From contig JAURMR010000035.1 in assembly GCA_030830565.1 (NCBI GenBank), forward strand, positions 62,001 through 126,000: 64,000 nucleotides of DNA, in the 5' to 3' direction. This document shows positions 17,216-26,562 of this stretch, piece after piece; position 1 is the stretch's first letter; every line of letters begins with the position of its first letter. The stretch comes from Acidimicrobiales bacterium. GTDB taxonomy: Bacteria > Actinomycetota > Acidimicrobiia > Acidimicrobiales > Acidimicrobilacustridaceae. The notes under the pieces were generated by a model. The model made no database searches, was not told the origin of the DNA, and was given only the letters and a program-made list of their open reading frames with translations. A program made the position numbers and the translations under genes.

Positions 17216-18547
17216 TCAGAGCGGATCGATTGCCGCCTCGGTTGCTTCCGCCTCGGCAATATGAAGAGCATCCTCAGCACCGAACACGTGATCAACAGCA
17301 TCCATCGTTGACAGCCGGTTAAGGATGAAGCGCAGTACAACAAAAACTGTCAAGAACAACGCGCCGGCACCTGCGACAGTTTTTTGCACGCCGATGATGT
17401 CGACAAGCCAACCTTGGACGAGGGCGCCAAACGGAACCGCAGCAGTAAGCACCATGAGATAGAGCGCCATTGTGCGGCCGCGCATTTCTTCTTTCACCTG
17501 CAACTGAACCGTGGTGTTGAGGCTGGCGGTGATTCCGAGATACCCGGCACCAGCGACGAGCAGAGCCGCCGCACCGACAAGCACAACTGGTGCGGCGCCA
17601 AGGGCGACTAGCGCAGTGCCGTAGGCGACCATTGCGATTGTGAGCACTCGACTGCGACTCGCCCTTCCGCCGCGACCTGCGACGATCGGCGCAACGATGA
17701 TTGCTCCGGCACCCAAACATCCGGCGAGCATGCCGTAAGCACCGTCACCGATTTTGTACACGTCGGTCGCGAAAACGACGAGCAAGTTAAACAACGGACC
17801 GCCGAGCATTCCGAGCGAGAACACCACAATGAGGCACGTGACAATTCCCGGCACCGTGCGCACGTAACGCATGGCATCGCGCATCTCAGCAATTGGTCGG
17901 GGCTTCCCGACTTTGACCGCACGCACAAGCGGTGGCACCGAAACTAAGAGCAGTCCGCCAACCATGGCGAGGAATGACATCGCGTTGATAAAGAAACACC
18001 AACTCACTCCGAGTGTTGCAAGCACCACGCCACCAAGCGCTGGACCAAACGCCCGAGCTGCATTGAATTGCGCTGAATTCAACGTGACGGCATTCAGTAA
18101 GTGTTCTCGAGGAACGAGTTCAGTTACGAACGACTGCCACGCAGCGACGGTGAATCCACCTGCAAACGCCCCAAGCGTCAGGATCACCAGAAAGAATCCG
18201 ATATTTCGGACACCTTCCACCCACACGATCCAGAGCACGAACGTGATGGCCGCCTGAATCACACCGCCGATGATCAACACTTTGCGCCTATCGAAACGAT
18301 CAGCAACCGAGCCGGCATATGGTCCTGTAATCACCATCGGCGCGTAGCCAAGGAAACCGGCAAAGCCAAGCCATGCTCCACTCCCGGTAATCGTGTAGAT
18401 CACATACGGAACTGCAACCATCTGCAGCCACGATCCGCTACTTGACAGTAACGATGCACTCCACATGTACCGGAAATTCCGGTACCGAAATGCGACGAAC
18501 GCCCCGTCTGGAGCCGGCGCGGCTTTCCCAATCGCAGAGTCGGTCAC
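17216..18547 (-). CDS. MFS transporter (EntS-like)
   Basis: The protein has 443 residues from GTG 18547, whose GTGA overlaps the stop of the GNAT gene upstream. It has about twelve hydrophobic segments. The loop after helix 2 reads GSVADRFDRRKVLI, the classic MFS signature, and FRNFRYMW-like residues precede helix 1, as in EntS/DUF894 exporters. It is probably an efflux carrier in the cytoplasmic membrane using the proton gradient; the substrate is unknown. Tight coupling to a GNAT acetyltransferase suggests the two may serve a shared detoxification step, but that is inference. Confidence 0.85.
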   Translation of the reverse strand: MTDSAIGKAAPAPDGAFVAFRYRNFRYMWSASLLSSSGSWLQMVAVPYVIYTITGSGAWLGFAGFLGYAPMVITGPYAGSVADRFDRRKVLIIGGVIQAAITFVLWIVWVEGVRNIGFFLVILTLGAFAGGFTVAAWQSFVTELVPREHLLNAVTLNSAQFNAARAFGPALGGVVLATLGVSWCFFINAMSFLAMVGGLLLVSVPPLVRAVKVGKPRPIAEMRDAMRYVRTVPGIVTCLIVVFSLGMLGGPLFNLLVVFATDVYKIGDGAYGMLAGCLGAGAIIVAPIVAGRGGRASRSRVLTIAMVAYGTALVALGAAPVVLVGAAALLVAGAGYLGITASLNTTVQLQVKEEMRGRTMALYLMVLTAAVPFGALVQGWLVDIIGVQKTVAGAGALFLTVFVVLRFILNRLSTMDAVDHVFGAEDALHIAEAEATEAAIDPL

Positions 18548-19134
18548 GAGAGCCACGCTTCGCAGAGCGCCGGCCCATGTTCCAACCACTCTTCGAAGGT
18601 GATTCCGTAACGAACGTGGTCTTCCCAGTTTCCGTCAATCTCGAGGAACCCTTTGGCAAGGCCCTCTTCGCGAAGTTGCAACTTCTCAACAACACGACGG
18701 CTTGCACTGTTTCGAGGAACGATCGCAATTTCGAGTCGGTGCAAGTGGAGATCGTCGAAGCAGTACTTCGCGAGGACAACAACAGCCTCCGGCGTATAGC
18801 CATGTCCCGCTCGCGCTTCATCAATCCAGTAGCCAATGCTTGCGCTCTGGAATGGCCCCCGCTGCACCGACGACAGATTGATCTCTCCAGAAAATTCGCC
18901 GTCGACGAAGATTCCGAAGCCGTACCCGGAACCCAGTTGACGTTCGCGTTGGCGTGCACTGCATCGAATTGTGAATGCTTCGCGGTCTTCAATGACGTCG
19001 GGTGCACCTGGCGGACGAGTTGGCTCCCATTTAGTGAGCCACTCACTATTTCGGCGGCGAACTTCGCGCCACGCAGGGAAGTCTGTCGCCACGAGTGGAC
19101 GAAGAAGTACACGACGTCCGAACAAGGTGGTCAC
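18544..19134 (-). CDS. GNAT N-acetyltransferase, RimJ/RimL-like
   Basis: The protein has 196 residues from GTG 19134, with AGGA about eight bases upstream; the frame extends to 19182. It starts TTLFGRRVLLRPL and shows SASIGYWIDEARAGHGYTPEAV, where the acetyl-CoA binding turn is RAGHGY, and the LHRLEIAIVPRNSASRRVVEKL stretch of the RimJ subfamily. Members acetylate N-termini of ribosomal proteins or small amines. It overlaps the following MFS gene by four bases and lies 68 bases after ppx. Confidence 0.85.
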   Translation of the reverse strand: MTTLFGRRVLLRPLVATDFPAWREVRRRNSEWLTKWEPTRPPGAPDVIEDREAFTIRCSARQRERQLGSGYGFGIFVDGEFSGEINLSSVQRGPFQSASIGYWIDEARAGHGYTPEAVVVLAKYCFDDLHLHRLEIAIVPRNSASRRVVEKLQLREEGLAKGFLEIDGNWEDHVRYGITFEEWLEHGPALCEAWLS

Positions 19135-19202
19135 AAGGGCGATCCTAGCGACCTGCCCACAGTCCAGATCAGTCCACGCCACGACCCGCGGTCGTTCAGA
19201 TC

Positions 19203-20120
19203 TCAGACATTGGCGAGAAGCGACATCGCTAGGCCATCAAGAATGTCCGACTCCGAAACCAGACATTCAGAAAGCCCAAAGCGCCGCATTGTCGCCACAA
19301 GAACGCACAGTCCGCCGACTATGACGTCGGCCCTCTGTTCTTCAAGTCCAGGATTTTCCTTGCGCTGTTCGATTGATTCGGTAGCCAGCGTACGAAATAC
19401 ATCCTCAACTGCAGGACGCGTGAGTACGAGATGGTGGATTTGCTCTCGGTCGTACTCGACCAATCCAAGTTCCACCGACGCCGTGTTGCTCACTGTCCCT
19501 GCAAGACCTACGAATGTTTGCGCGTCGCCAAGGTTGGGGATTTCTCGCAGAACATCATCAAGGTGAATGTCGATGACGGACAATGCTTGTGATAGTTCTT
19601 CGGCGGTGGGCGGGTCATGATGAAGCCAGGCTTCAGTCATTCTCACGCAACCCATGTCAACCGAAATCGTCGATTCCGCCTCGGTCGTTCCGAAAACAAA
19701 CTCGGTAGATCCGCCGCCAATGTCGCAAACAAGGAATGGCCCGAGTGCTGGGTCGAGATCAGCGGTGGCACCAAGGAAGGAAAGTCGGCCTTCCTCCTCG
19801 CCGGAAATCACTTCAGGCATCACACCCAGAATCTCCTTGGCCGCGTTGAAGAATTCGTCGCGGTTGGACGCGTCTCGAGATGCTGAAGTTGCCGCCATAC
19901 GCACGCGCTGCACACCGTGGCGATCAATGACTTCGCGGTATTCACGCAAAACAGCAAGCGTTCGCTCAATCGCTTCAGGATCGAGTCGACCGGTTGCATC
20001 AACTCCCTGACCAAGGCGAGTGATGCGCATCAAGCGTTCTATCTGCGTTCGACCGTCAGCGGTGATGAGTAGACGAACTGAATTCGTTCCACAATCGATT
20101 GCCGCAACTGGTGCAGTCAT
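19203..20120 (-). CDS. ppx: Exopolyphosphatase / pppGpp phosphatase family protein
   Basis: The 305-residue protein has the actin-like fold of Ppx/GppA: phosphate loop 1 AIDCGTNSVRLLI at the N-terminus, MAATSASRDASNRDEF, and loop 2 VCDIGGGSTEFVFG at about 138. The catalytic Glu region SGEEEGRLSF is present. It hydrolyses polyphosphate or the gamma-phosphate of pppGpp. The length fits the two-domain actinobacterial form without the extra HD-like domain. Its ATG overlaps the DUF501 stop (ATGA), as in other actinobacteria where DUF501 and ppx follow eno and divIC. Confidence 0.92.
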   Translation of the reverse strand: MTAPVAAIDCGTNSVRLLITADGRTQIERLMRITRLGQGVDATGRLDPEAIERTLAVLREYREVIDRHGVQRVRMAATSASRDASNRDEFFNAAKEILGVMPEVISGEEEGRLSFLGATADLDPALGPFLVCDIGGGSTEFVFGTTEAESTISVDMGCVRMTEAWLHHDPPTAEELSQALSVIDIHLDDVLREIPNLGDAQTFVGLAGTVSNTASVELGLVEYDREQIHHLVLTRPAVEDVFRTLATESIEQRKENPGLEEQRADVIVGGLCVLVATMRRFGLSECLVSESDILDGLAMSLLANV

Positions 20121-20605
20121 CGTTGTACCCGTTTCGGAGCGTCGACGGGAAGCAGCCCGCGTTCAATAAGTCGTTCGTTAGTCCACTCACCTACTGGATC
20201 ATCGCCGCCAGCGAGCCAGTGCGCGTAATGAGCGTGCAAACACTTGAGTCCCTCGCGCGTTCCTCCAACACCGCCGTAAGGAGAAGGTCCAGAGTGGTCG
20301 GCAGGCATCGCTTTGTCGCGTTCGGCTGCGTAGTCAGCATGCGCGGCGGCAATCGCTTCGGGCCCGAGTTGGGCCTCGGCATCGCGAACGCCACCGTCGG
20401 ACTCGATCGTTCCTATCGCCGAGCGCACAGCGGGGTCGCACAGCCAATAGAGCGTGGGCATTGGGGTGCCATCGGGAAGGATGGGCGCGTTCCGCAACAC
20501 CGCCGGATCTCCATTGCTTCGGCGAACGACAACTTCAAACTCGCCCATCGGGGCACGACCGAGCAGCTCGGCAACCCGGGCCCGCTCGTCAGTCACTGCG
20601 GTCAC
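20117..20605 (-). CDS. DUF501 family protein
   Basis: The 162-residue protein starts at GTG, overlapping the CoxG stop in GTGA. Conserved features of the family are visible: PTLYWLCDP, a Glu-Ser-Asp-Gly-Gly segment, LGPEAIAAAHADYAAERD and KCLHAHYAHWLAGGDDPVG with several His and one Cys. Its function is unknown. It is almost always found with eno, divIC and ppx in actinobacteria; here that block is split by the molybdenum hydroxylase cluster, but the DUF501-ppx coupling is kept. Confidence 0.88.
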   Translation of the reverse strand: MTAVTDERARVAELLGRAPMGEFEVVVRRSNGDPAVLRNAPILPDGTPMPTLYWLCDPAVRSAIGTIESDGGVRDAEAQLGPEAIAAAHADYAAERDKAMPADHSGPSPYGGVGGTREGLKCLHAHYAHWLAGGDDPVGEWTNERLIERGLLPVDAPKRVQR

Positions 20606-21324
20606 TTCCGGCGACGACGGCGAACGAGTCCATACACAATGAGCGCACCGATTGCGACGCCCAACACCGGAACGGCACGCTTGAGCACCGGCGAACCCGC
20701 TTGCTCAAGCAAATTGATTGCTTCCGGTTCAGGCTGATTGATCTTGCGAATCGTGGGGGCCTCGTCGGCCACCGTTTGCGCCGTAGCTTCTGCCGTAGCT
20801 TCTGCCGGAGTTTCTGCCACCGCTTCGGTCTCCCCCGGAGCAGTCGCAGGCGCTTCAGCAGGCGGTGCGGTGATTGCATCGTCAACAAGAACGGTCTGTT
20901 CAAGGTTGTCGACAAATTGTGTGAGCAACTTGGCGCTGACATCAGCCAAGACACCACGGCCGAACTGTGCGACCTTGCCAGTCACGGTGAGATCAGTCGT
21001 CACCGTTACCTGCGTACCTTCGCCAGCAGGTTGGAGTTGAGCCGTGATGATCGCGCTGGCGTTACCTTGCCCGCGGGTGTCGCGACCGGATCCATCAAGG
21101 ACCGCTTTGAAGTTCACGTCATCTCGTTCGATGAACACGGCCTTGCCCTTGTACTGCGCCTGGATCGGCCCAACCTTGACCTTCACGATTCCGCGGTATT
21201 CGTCGCCTTCGATTTCCTGAAGTTGTGCGCCGGGCAGACATGGAGCAATGCGCTCAACATCGGTCAGCACCTTCCACGCCGTGTCAATCGGCACGCTCAC
21301 TTCGAAGGTGTTGATCAGTTCCAT
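20602..21324 (-). CDS. coxG: CoxG-like SRPBCC protein with C-terminal membrane anchor
   Basis: The first about 150 residues of this 240-residue protein form the SRPBCC/CoxG domain, with the signature VLTDVERIAPCLPGAQL and the GQGNASAIITAQL strand. An Ala/Pro/Glu/Thr-rich linker (about 155-205) with short repeats follows, then a hydrophobic helix near the C-terminus and a basic RRRRRK tail. In Oligotropha, CoxG helps recruit CO dehydrogenase to the membrane, so the anchor fits. It overlaps the upstream MocA-like gene by ten bases and the downstream DUF501 gene by four. Confidence 0.88.
   Translation of the reverse strand: MELINTFEVSVPIDTAWKVLTDVERIAPCLPGAQLQEIEGDEYRGIVKVKVGPIQAQYKGKAVFIERDDVNFKAVLDGSGRDTRGQGNASAIITAQLQPAGEGTQVTVTTDLTVTGKVAQFGRGVLADVSAKLLTQFVDNLEQTVLVDDAITAPPAEAPATAPGETEAVAETPAEATAEATAQTVADEAPTIRKINQPEPEAINLLEQAGSPVLKRAVPVLGVAIGALIVYGLVRRRRRK
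20783..20818. repeat. 12-bp tandem repeat, three copies, in the CoxG linker
   Basis: The unit GTAGCTTCTGCC is present twice in succession (20783-20794, 20795-20806) and once in degenerate form (20807-20818). It is in frame with coxG and encodes an Ala-Glu-Ala-Thr-like unit of the disordered linker. Copy number changes would alter linker length without shifting the frame. Confidence 0.75.
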
Positions 21325-21896
21325 CGGTCGAGATCCTCCACGGTGTCGACGTCCGACGCGTCGCCTTGGCAGGCTACCGCTGCCACGAGGTCGGGCCTTC
21401 TTCGCAACAGCACCCGAGCGCCTTCATCACCGGCTTGCGGTAGCTCCGGCCAGATCTCTGCATTGAGTCGCACGGGATTTCCACGCGCCCCGTCGTAGGT
21501 CGCCACCACGATCGGCAGATCCGTCTCCGCCTGGGAGACCTGTCGCCAGGCTTCGGTGGTGACTCCAGGCTGGTCGGCCAAGCCAACGACAATGGCCTCG
21601 GCACCCGCAACCTGCGCCGCCTTCAGAGCCACCTGCAACGAACTTGCCTGCCCTGACGCCCAGTCCGGGTTCTCAACGATGCTGACACCTTCGGGAACCC
21701 TGCCATCGAGAGAAACCGCTCCCGCCACCACGATCACCGACGCGAAACATCCAGCATCAAGCGCGGCTTGTGCTGCGATCGCCACGAGGGTGCTGCCCCC
21801 GACGAGTGCGAACTGCTTTGCGCCGGCCGCAAAACGCGAAGAGGAGCCAGCCGCCAAGACCACTGCGACCTGCGGATTGGGGATGCGCACTCGCAC
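21315..21896 (-). CDS. mocA: MocA-like molybdenum cofactor cytidylyltransferase
   Basis: The protein has about 193 residues from GTG 21896 (ATG 21929 is the alternative). It belongs to the NTP-transferase family, with [13 protein letters not shown] at the N-terminus, the conserved KQF lysine, [15 protein letters not shown] and RGNPVRL. MocA converts Mo-molybdopterin to the cytosine dinucleotide form used by xanthine dehydrogenase/CO dehydrogenase enzymes. Its position beside coxS, coxM and coxG supports that role over other nucleotidyltransferases. It is divergent from coxS across 96 bases and overlaps coxG by ten bases. I chose the later start because the long upstream extension would run into coxS. 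Confidence 0.82.
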   Translation of the reverse strand: MRVRIPNPQVAVVLAAGSSSRFAAGAKQFALVGGSTLVAIAAQAALDAGCFASVIVVAGAVSLDGRVPEGVSIVENPDWASGQASSLQVALKAAQVAGAEAIVVGLADQPGVTTEAWRQVSQAETDLPIVVATYDGARGNPVRLNAEIWPELPQAGDEGARVLLRRRPDLVAAVACQGDASDVDTVEDLDRWN

Positions 21897-21992
21897 AGTC
21901 AAGCATCCACGGAGCGGAGTTGTTCCCATTGCTCGGCTAGTCTGCAACCCATTCGCCGGTGCACTTCCGGCGGGTTGGCACCGAGGGGGAAC

Positions 21993-22466
21993 ATGCAGAT
22001 CACGGTGACGGTCAATGGCGTCGAACGGTCCGGCGACGTCGAACCTCGCACGCTTCTCGTGCATTTCCTCCGCGATGAGTTGGGCCTCACGGGCACCAAC
22101 GTCGGCTGCGACACGTCTTCATGTGGTGCATGCACCATTCATGTCGACGGTCAGTCGGCGAAATCGTGCACGATGCTCGCCGCTCAGGCCGATGGCTTGT
22201 CAGTCACCACCATCGAAGGACTCGCCGACGGCGACACTCTGCACCCCATGCAGCGGTGCTTCCAAGAGAACCATGGCCTTCAGTGCGGGTACTGCACTCC
22301 GGGCATGGTCATGGCAGCGGTGTCACTTCTTGACGAGAACCCCAATCCTTCCGAAACCGAAGTTCGCATCGGACTTGAAGGCAACCTGTGTCGTTGTACC
22401 GGGTACCACAACATTGTGAAGTCCGTTCTTGCATGTGCCGCAGAATCGAATGGGGCAACCAAGTGA
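21993..22466 (+). CDS. coxS: Molybdenum hydroxylase small [2Fe-2S] subunit
   Basis: The 157-residue protein has the two iron-sulfur clusters of the family. The plant-ferredoxin-type cluster is bound by Cys39, Cys44, Cys47 and Cys59 ([13 protein letters not shown]). The second cluster is bound by Cys98, Cys101, Cys133 and Cys135 (QCGYC and [10 protein letters not shown]). It passes electrons from the Mo site in CoxL to the FAD in CoxM. ATG 21993 is set by GAGGGGGA a few bases upstream. Its stop overlaps the GTG of coxM. Confidence 0.94.
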   Translation: MQITVTVNGVERSGDVEPRTLLVHFLRDELGLTGTNVGCDTSSCGACTIHVDGQSAKSCTMLAAQADGLSVTTIEGLADGDTLHPMQRCFQENHGLQCGYCTPGMVMAAVSLLDENPNPSETEVRIGLEGNLCRCTGYHNIVKSVLACAAESNGATK

Positions 22467-23290
22467 TCCCCGCATCGTTCGATTATCTGAGAGCCGATTC
22501 TGTCGATGCAGCGCTCGCCGCTCTCGCCGAGCATGGCGACGAAGCGAAGCTTCTCGCTGGTGGCCATTCGCTACTGCCCCTCATGAAGCTGCGCCTTGCC
22601 ACACCTTCCGTTCTGGTCGATGTTGGTCGTCTCGACGATCTTCGTTACATCAACGATGCCGGCGACTACATCGCCATTGGTGCACTCACCCGTCATCGCG
22701 ATCTCGAAATCAGCACCCTTCTCGCTTCGGCAGCGCCGCTGCTTTCACATGCTGCCGGACACGTTGGCGACCCTCAGGTTCGTCACCGCGGCACGCTCGG
22801 CGGATCCCTCGCCCATGCCGATCCCGCATCGGACCTTCCTGCGGTGATCATGGCTATGGGCGGAACGCTTCTCGCTACAGGCCCCAACGGATCTCGCGAA
22901 ATTGCTTCCGCCGACTTTTTCACCGGCTTTCTTGAATCAGCGCTCGCTCCTGATGAACTCCTCACCGAGATCCGCATCCCGAAACTTGATGCACAAGGGT
23001 GGTCGTTCCAGAAGTTCAACCGTCGCGCGCAGGACTGGGCCATCGTTGGTGTCGCAACAGTTCGAGCCAACGGCTCAACGGGCGTGGCGCTCGTCAACAT
23101 GGGATCTACTCCTCTCCTCGCCACTGCCGTCATGGACGCGGTGAAGTCCGGAGCCAGCGCCGCCGACGCAGCAGCGCTGGCCACCGAGGGAACCGAAGCC
23201 CAGAGCGATATCAACGCATCGTCGGACTACCGCGAACATTTGGCCCGCGTTCTCGTTCGACGATCACTCGAAGAATCCGGCTTGGCCTAA
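22463..23290 (+). CDS. coxM: Molybdenum hydroxylase medium FAD-binding subunit
   Basis: The protein has 275 residues from GTG 22463, which forms a GTGA overlap with coxS. FAD pyrophosphate motifs are [15 protein letters not shown] (about 33-47) and [16 protein letters not shown] (about 111-126), both diagnostic for the CoxM/XdhB family, followed by the C-terminal CO dehydrogenase flavoprotein domain. It takes electrons from CoxS and passes them to an external acceptor. It converges on the xdhC-type gene with a small hairpin between them. Confidence 0.93.
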   Translation: MIPASFDYLRADSVDAALAALAEHGDEAKLLAGGHSLLPLMKLRLATPSVLVDVGRLDDLRYINDAGDYIAIGALTRHRDLEISTLLASAAPLLSHAAGHVGDPQVRHRGTLGGSLAHADPASDLPAVIMAMGGTLLATGPNGSREIASADFFTGFLESALAPDELLTEIRIPKLDAQGWSFQKFNRRAQDWAIVGVATVRANGSTGVALVNMGSTPLLATAVMDAVKSGASAADAAALATEGTEAQSDINASSDYREHLARVLVRRSLEESGLA

Positions 23291-23295
23291 CGCCC

Positions 23296-23314
23296 GATCA
23301 CCATTCTGGTGATC
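23296..23314. terminator. Hairpin between convergent coxM and xdhC-type genes
   Basis: GATCACCA at 23296-23303 pairs perfectly with TGGTGATC at 23307-23314 around a three-base loop, six bases after the coxM stop and 18 bases from the opposing stop. It is symmetric and could end transcription in both directions. There is no U-run on either side, so termination efficiency is uncertain. Confidence 0.5.
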
Positions 23315-23332
23315 ACAAACGAGGTGCGGTGG

Positions 23333-24121
23333 CTAGTGGATACTGCCGGTCGTATCGCTAAGCGACGCGCTCACGCGGCCGGTTCTCGCCGCAATAACTT
23401 CGGCACAAATAGCGATAGCCGTCTCTTCGGGCGTACGTCCACCAAGATCAAGTCCGATCGGCGCGTGGAGCCTCGCCGTAACTTCGTCCATATCGGCACC
23501 GGCTTCGGACAAACGGGTGAGACGTTCCGCACAGGTCCGCCGACTTCCCATCGCACCGAGATAGCCAACCTCAGTTGCAAGAGCAGCTTGAATTGCTGGC
23601 ACATCAAACTTGTGGTCGTGGGTGAGAACACACACCGCATCGCGAGGGCCTAAACGATCACCAACTTTCTCAAGATGACGATGAGGCCAGTCGACAACCA
23701 CTTCATCGGCCGCAGGGAAACGACGCTTGGTTGCGAAGACTTCGCGAGCGTCACAGACCGTGACGCGATATCCCATCACTTTGGCGACCTTCACCAACGC
23801 GCCAGTGAAATCAACTGCGCCGAAGATAAGCATGTGCGGTGGCGGCGCGAACGATTCAATAAAGACAGAGACCGCATCTTCACGGGCCTCGCCATGAGGA
23901 CCGTAGTGGCGGATACCGCTTCGACCACCTGCAAGTTCGCCGATGGTGTCGCGAATCACCACGCGATCAAGATCAGGATCGCCGAGAGTGCCAACGGCGA
24001 CGATTCCATCACCGACGATGATTTTCATTCCTATGCCTGCACCCTCAATCACTGTCGCAATTGCGACAGGACGATGGTCGTTGACCGCCGCACGCCAAAG
24101 TTCGTAGATCGACTCGGACAT
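23333..24121 (-). CDS. XdhC-family protein (Rossmann C-terminal type)
   Basis: The protein has 262 residues from ATG 24121. Visible are SIYELWRAAV at the N-terminus, HMLIFGAVDFTGALVKVAKVMGYRVTVCDAR (dinucleotide-fold), DAVCVLTHDHKFDVPAI and GYLGAMGSRRTCAERL, then LGGRTPEETAIAICAEVIAAR. XdhC proteins bind the Mo cofactor, take part in its sulfuration and insert it into xanthine dehydrogenase-type enzymes. Here XdhC function is spread over this gene and the 104-residue gene before it. The last gene of a leftward run, it faces coxM. Confidence 0.88.
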   Translation of the reverse strand: MSESIYELWRAAVNDHRPVAIATVIEGAGIGMKIIVGDGIVAVGTLGDPDLDRVVIRDTIGELAGGRSGIRHYGPHGEAREDAVSVFIESFAPPPHMLIFGAVDFTGALVKVAKVMGYRVTVCDAREVFATKRRFPAADEVVVDWPHRHLEKVGDRLGPRDAVCVLTHDHKFDVPAIQAALATEVGYLGAMGSRRTCAERLTRLSEAGADMDEVTARLHAPIGLDLGGRTPEETAIAICAEVIAARTGRVSASLSDTTGSIH

Positions 24122-24126
24122 CTCGC

Positions 24127-24441
24127 TTACCAATCCAACGGTTCGATAAAGAGATGGATCGTGCCGCCGCAGGTGAGGCCCACGGCAAATGCTTCATCAT
24201 CGCTATAGCCAAACGTGACCACGCGACGATCGCCTGTTGAGAGGATGTCGAGTGCCTCAGAGACCACCGCTCCTTCGACGCAACCGCCGGAAACAGAACC
24301 GGCGACTTCACCAGTTTCGGCGACAGCCATCGATGCGCCTGGAAGCCGGGGACCAGAGCCTTCGATATCAACCACCCGAGCAAGTGCAACCCGATGACCA
24401 GCGCGGCGCCAACGATCGATGTCGTCCATGATTTCCTTCAT
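24127..24441 (-). CDS. XdhC/CoxI-domain protein, short form
   Basis: The 104-residue protein consists only of the XdhC_CoxI domain: VALARVVDIEGSGPRLPGASMAV, GEVAGSVSGGCVEGAVV with the conserved Cys, and a C-terminal FGYSDDEAFAVGLTCGGTIHLFIEPL. It lacks the Rossmann domain, which is supplied by the next gene. The pair probably acts together in loading sulfurated Mo cofactor onto CoxL. Its ATG overlaps the VWA gene stop (ATGA), and five bases separate it from the following gene. Confidence 0.88.
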   Translation of the reverse strand: MKEIMDDIDRWRRAGHRVALARVVDIEGSGPRLPGASMAVAETGEVAGSVSGGCVEGAVVSEALDILSTGDRRVVTFGYSDDEAFAVGLTCGGTIHLFIEPLDW

Positions 24442-25595
24442 CGGTGCACCTCCTCGACCTGTTGCGTGGCCCTTGATCGTACGGGTCTGACCCCATCGCT
24501 TGAAAGGATGGACGACAAGCGATCCAGCGAGTCGAGGGAATGACCTTCGATGAACTCATCGACATATGGCAAAGCTGCCGCCATCCCTCGTGCCAACGGC
24601 GCATACCCATCAGACGCCTTCAACGGGTTCAACCAAACAATCCGATATGCGACCCGAGCGAGTCGCGCCATTTCCGTGCCAAGAAGTTCGGGTTCGCCGC
24701 GATCCCATCCGTCGGAGAGGATCACCACAATCGCTCCACGAGCCATTCCCTTGGTCCCCCACTCGTTGTTGAACTGTTGAAGGCCCTCGCCGAGACGTGT
24801 ACCTCCTGACCAGTCCTCCACTGACCCTGAGGCCCGCTCGAGCGCTTGATCGGGGTCTCGAGTATCGAGTTCACGCGTCAATCGAGTCAGACGCGTCCCG
24901 AGAGCGAATGCTTCAACCTGCCGACGTCCAGCAACCGCTGCATGAGCAAAACGTAGAAGGGAACGACTGTAGGAAGACATCGATCCGCTGATATCAGCAA
25001 TCATCACAACGCGCCTCGGAACGCGTTTGCGCTGCAATGTGCGCACGTGAACCGGTTCACCACCAGTTCGAAGTGATTCTCGAATCGTGCGACGAAGATC
25101 AGGAACGCCGTTGGTTCGTTTCGAAGCCTTGCGTCGACGTGACTGTCGCGTCATCGTCCCCATTCGCATTGCGGCAATTAATCGATCGACTTCGGAACGC
25201 TCGACGTCGTCGAGTTGAGCGAAGTCCATTGAGCGCAGCGTTTCAGTACGACTGAACCGCAGCACTTCTGCGTCTTCCGTTTCAACTTCGGAAGAGTCGG
25301 GTTGCCCTGCATTGACAATTTCTTCCTCGTCGACCACAAGAGCCTCGGGACGGCGGGCGACGGCTTCGGTGAGTCCGATTTCTGTACCGAGGATCCAATG
25401 CCGATAAACACGGTCATAGGTTTCGATGTCAATTGGCGATTGCGTCAACGTGGCGCGTCCACACCAGTAGATAGCACGGAGGTCGTCGCCAGCGATGTCG
25501 ACTGCCTCAACAAACGCAATCACACTGCCAACAGGAACAACGAGACCTGCGGTTCGAAGTAGCTCAACGAGTCCTAGGACTCCTTCATCGTTCAT
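24438..25595 (-). CDS. coxE: VWA-domain protein, CoxE-like
   Basis: The protein has 385 residues from ATG 25595 (the frame runs on to 25643 inside the MoxR gene). A helical N-terminal part (GVLGLVELLRTAGLVVPVGS) precedes a von Willebrand A domain with the MIDAS motif ADISGSMSSYSRS, a Thr in SGGTRLGEGL and VILSDGWDRGE. In Oligotropha, CoxE works with the MoxR ATPase CoxD in maturing the bimetallic site. The gene lies ten bases after the MoxR gene, so the pair is likely coexpressed and forms a chaperone complex. What this ATPase-VWA pair does for form II enzymes is not established. Confidence 0.88.
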   Translation of the reverse strand: MNDEGVLGLVELLRTAGLVVPVGSVIAFVEAVDIAGDDLRAIYWCGRATLTQSPIDIETYDRVYRHWILGTEIGLTEAVARRPEALVVDEEEIVNAGQPDSSEVETEDAEVLRFSRTETLRSMDFAQLDDVERSEVDRLIAAMRMGTMTRQSRRRKASKRTNGVPDLRRTIRESLRTGGEPVHVRTLQRKRVPRRVVMIADISGSMSSYSRSLLRFAHAAVAGRRQVEAFALGTRLTRLTRELDTRDPDQALERASGSVEDWSGGTRLGEGLQQFNNEWGTKGMARGAIVVILSDGWDRGEPELLGTEMARLARVAYRIVWLNPLKASDGYAPLARGMAAALPYVDEFIEGHSLDSLDRLSSILSSDGVRPVRSRATQQVEEVHR

Positions 25596-25605
25596 ATGCG
25601 GTGGC

Positions 25606-26517
25606 TCAGCCGAGGTTTCGGGCCGACTCAACAAGAGCATCAATACCTTGAGCGCGAACTCGCGCTGCGTCCTCGCGGTATTTCACAACAGCCCCAAGCG
25701 ACGCATCAACAGCACTGGCATCAAGTTCTGTCGCACCTAGCGCCGTGAGCGCCATCACCCAGTCGATGGTTTCGGCCACACCTGGGGGCTTGAACAAACC
25801 GATCGTCCGCAATTCGGCCACCAATCGCCCAACTTGACGGGAAAGGAGGTCGCTCGCTCCGGGAACGCGGGACTGGACGATTGCAATCTCACGATCCAAA
25901 TCTGGATGCTCCACCCAATGGTAGAGACAGCGACGCTTTAATGCATCGTGAACATCACGGGTTCGGTTTGAGGTGATGATCACGATTGGTGCCACCTCCG
26001 CTCGGAAGGTTCCGAGTTCGGGGATCGTGACAGCGTTGTCGGCAAGCACCTCAAGGAGAAATGCTTCGAACTCATCATCGGCGCGGTCGAGTTCATCGAT
26101 CAGCAGCACCGGCGCAACTTCGTGCCGATCAGAAATCGCATCCAGAAGCGCCCGGCGAACAAGAAAGCGCTCGCTATAAAGCTCGTTTTCGATCGCGTCG
26201 ACATCCGAGGAGATCGTGCCAGCCGCTTCGGCAGCCCGAAGGTGAAGCAACTGCCGTGGGTAATCCCACTCATACAGCGCTTGGGACGCGTCGAGACCTT
26301 CGTAGCACTGGAGACGAAGCAGTTCGCCTCCAGTCAATGCACTGAGTGCCTTTGCGACCTCGGTCTTGCCGACTCCGGGTTCGCCTTCGAGCAATAGCGG
26401 CCGACCCATGGAGAGCGAAAGAAAGATCGCAGTCGCGAGGCCCTCATCGGCGAGGTAGCCGTTTTCGGCAAGGCCCGAGATGACCTCGGCAACAGACGAA
26501 GGGGCGGTTGAATTCAC
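25606..26517 (-). CDS. coxD: MoxR-family AAA+ ATPase, CoxD-like
   Basis: The 303-residue protein has Walker A GEPGVGKT (45-52), Walker B VLLIDELDRAD (Asp141, Glu142), sensor 1 VIITSNRTRDVHDALKRRCL with its arginine finger region, and the MoxR lid with VAETIDWVMAL. MoxR proteins remodel partner proteins, usually with a VWA protein encoded next door, as here. In CO dehydrogenase systems it is needed to mature the active site. It lies 45 bases after the pirin gene in the leftward run from coxL. Confidence 0.9.
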   Translation of the reverse strand: MNSTAPSSVAEVISGLAENGYLADEGLATAIFLSLSMGRPLLLEGEPGVGKTEVAKALSALTGGELLRLQCYEGLDASQALYEWDYPRQLLHLRAAEAAGTISSDVDAIENELYSERFLVRRALLDAISDRHEVAPVLLIDELDRADDEFEAFLLEVLADNAVTIPELGTFRAEVAPIVIITSNRTRDVHDALKRRCLYHWVEHPDLDREIAIVQSRVPGASDLLSRQVGRLVAELRTIGLFKPPGVAETIDWVMALTALGATELDASAVDASLGAVVKYREDAARVRAQGIDALVESARNLG

Positions 26518-26562
26518 GAGGCGCAGGCTACCGGCGACGGCTGCCGACCTTCGAAGTGACCG

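Noticed and set aside
24127-24441. A broken xdhC gene split by a frameshift
   Set aside because: The short protein is a complete CoxI domain with its own start coupled to the upstream stop, and the following gene has its own N-terminal region; two-gene forms are common in cox clusters.
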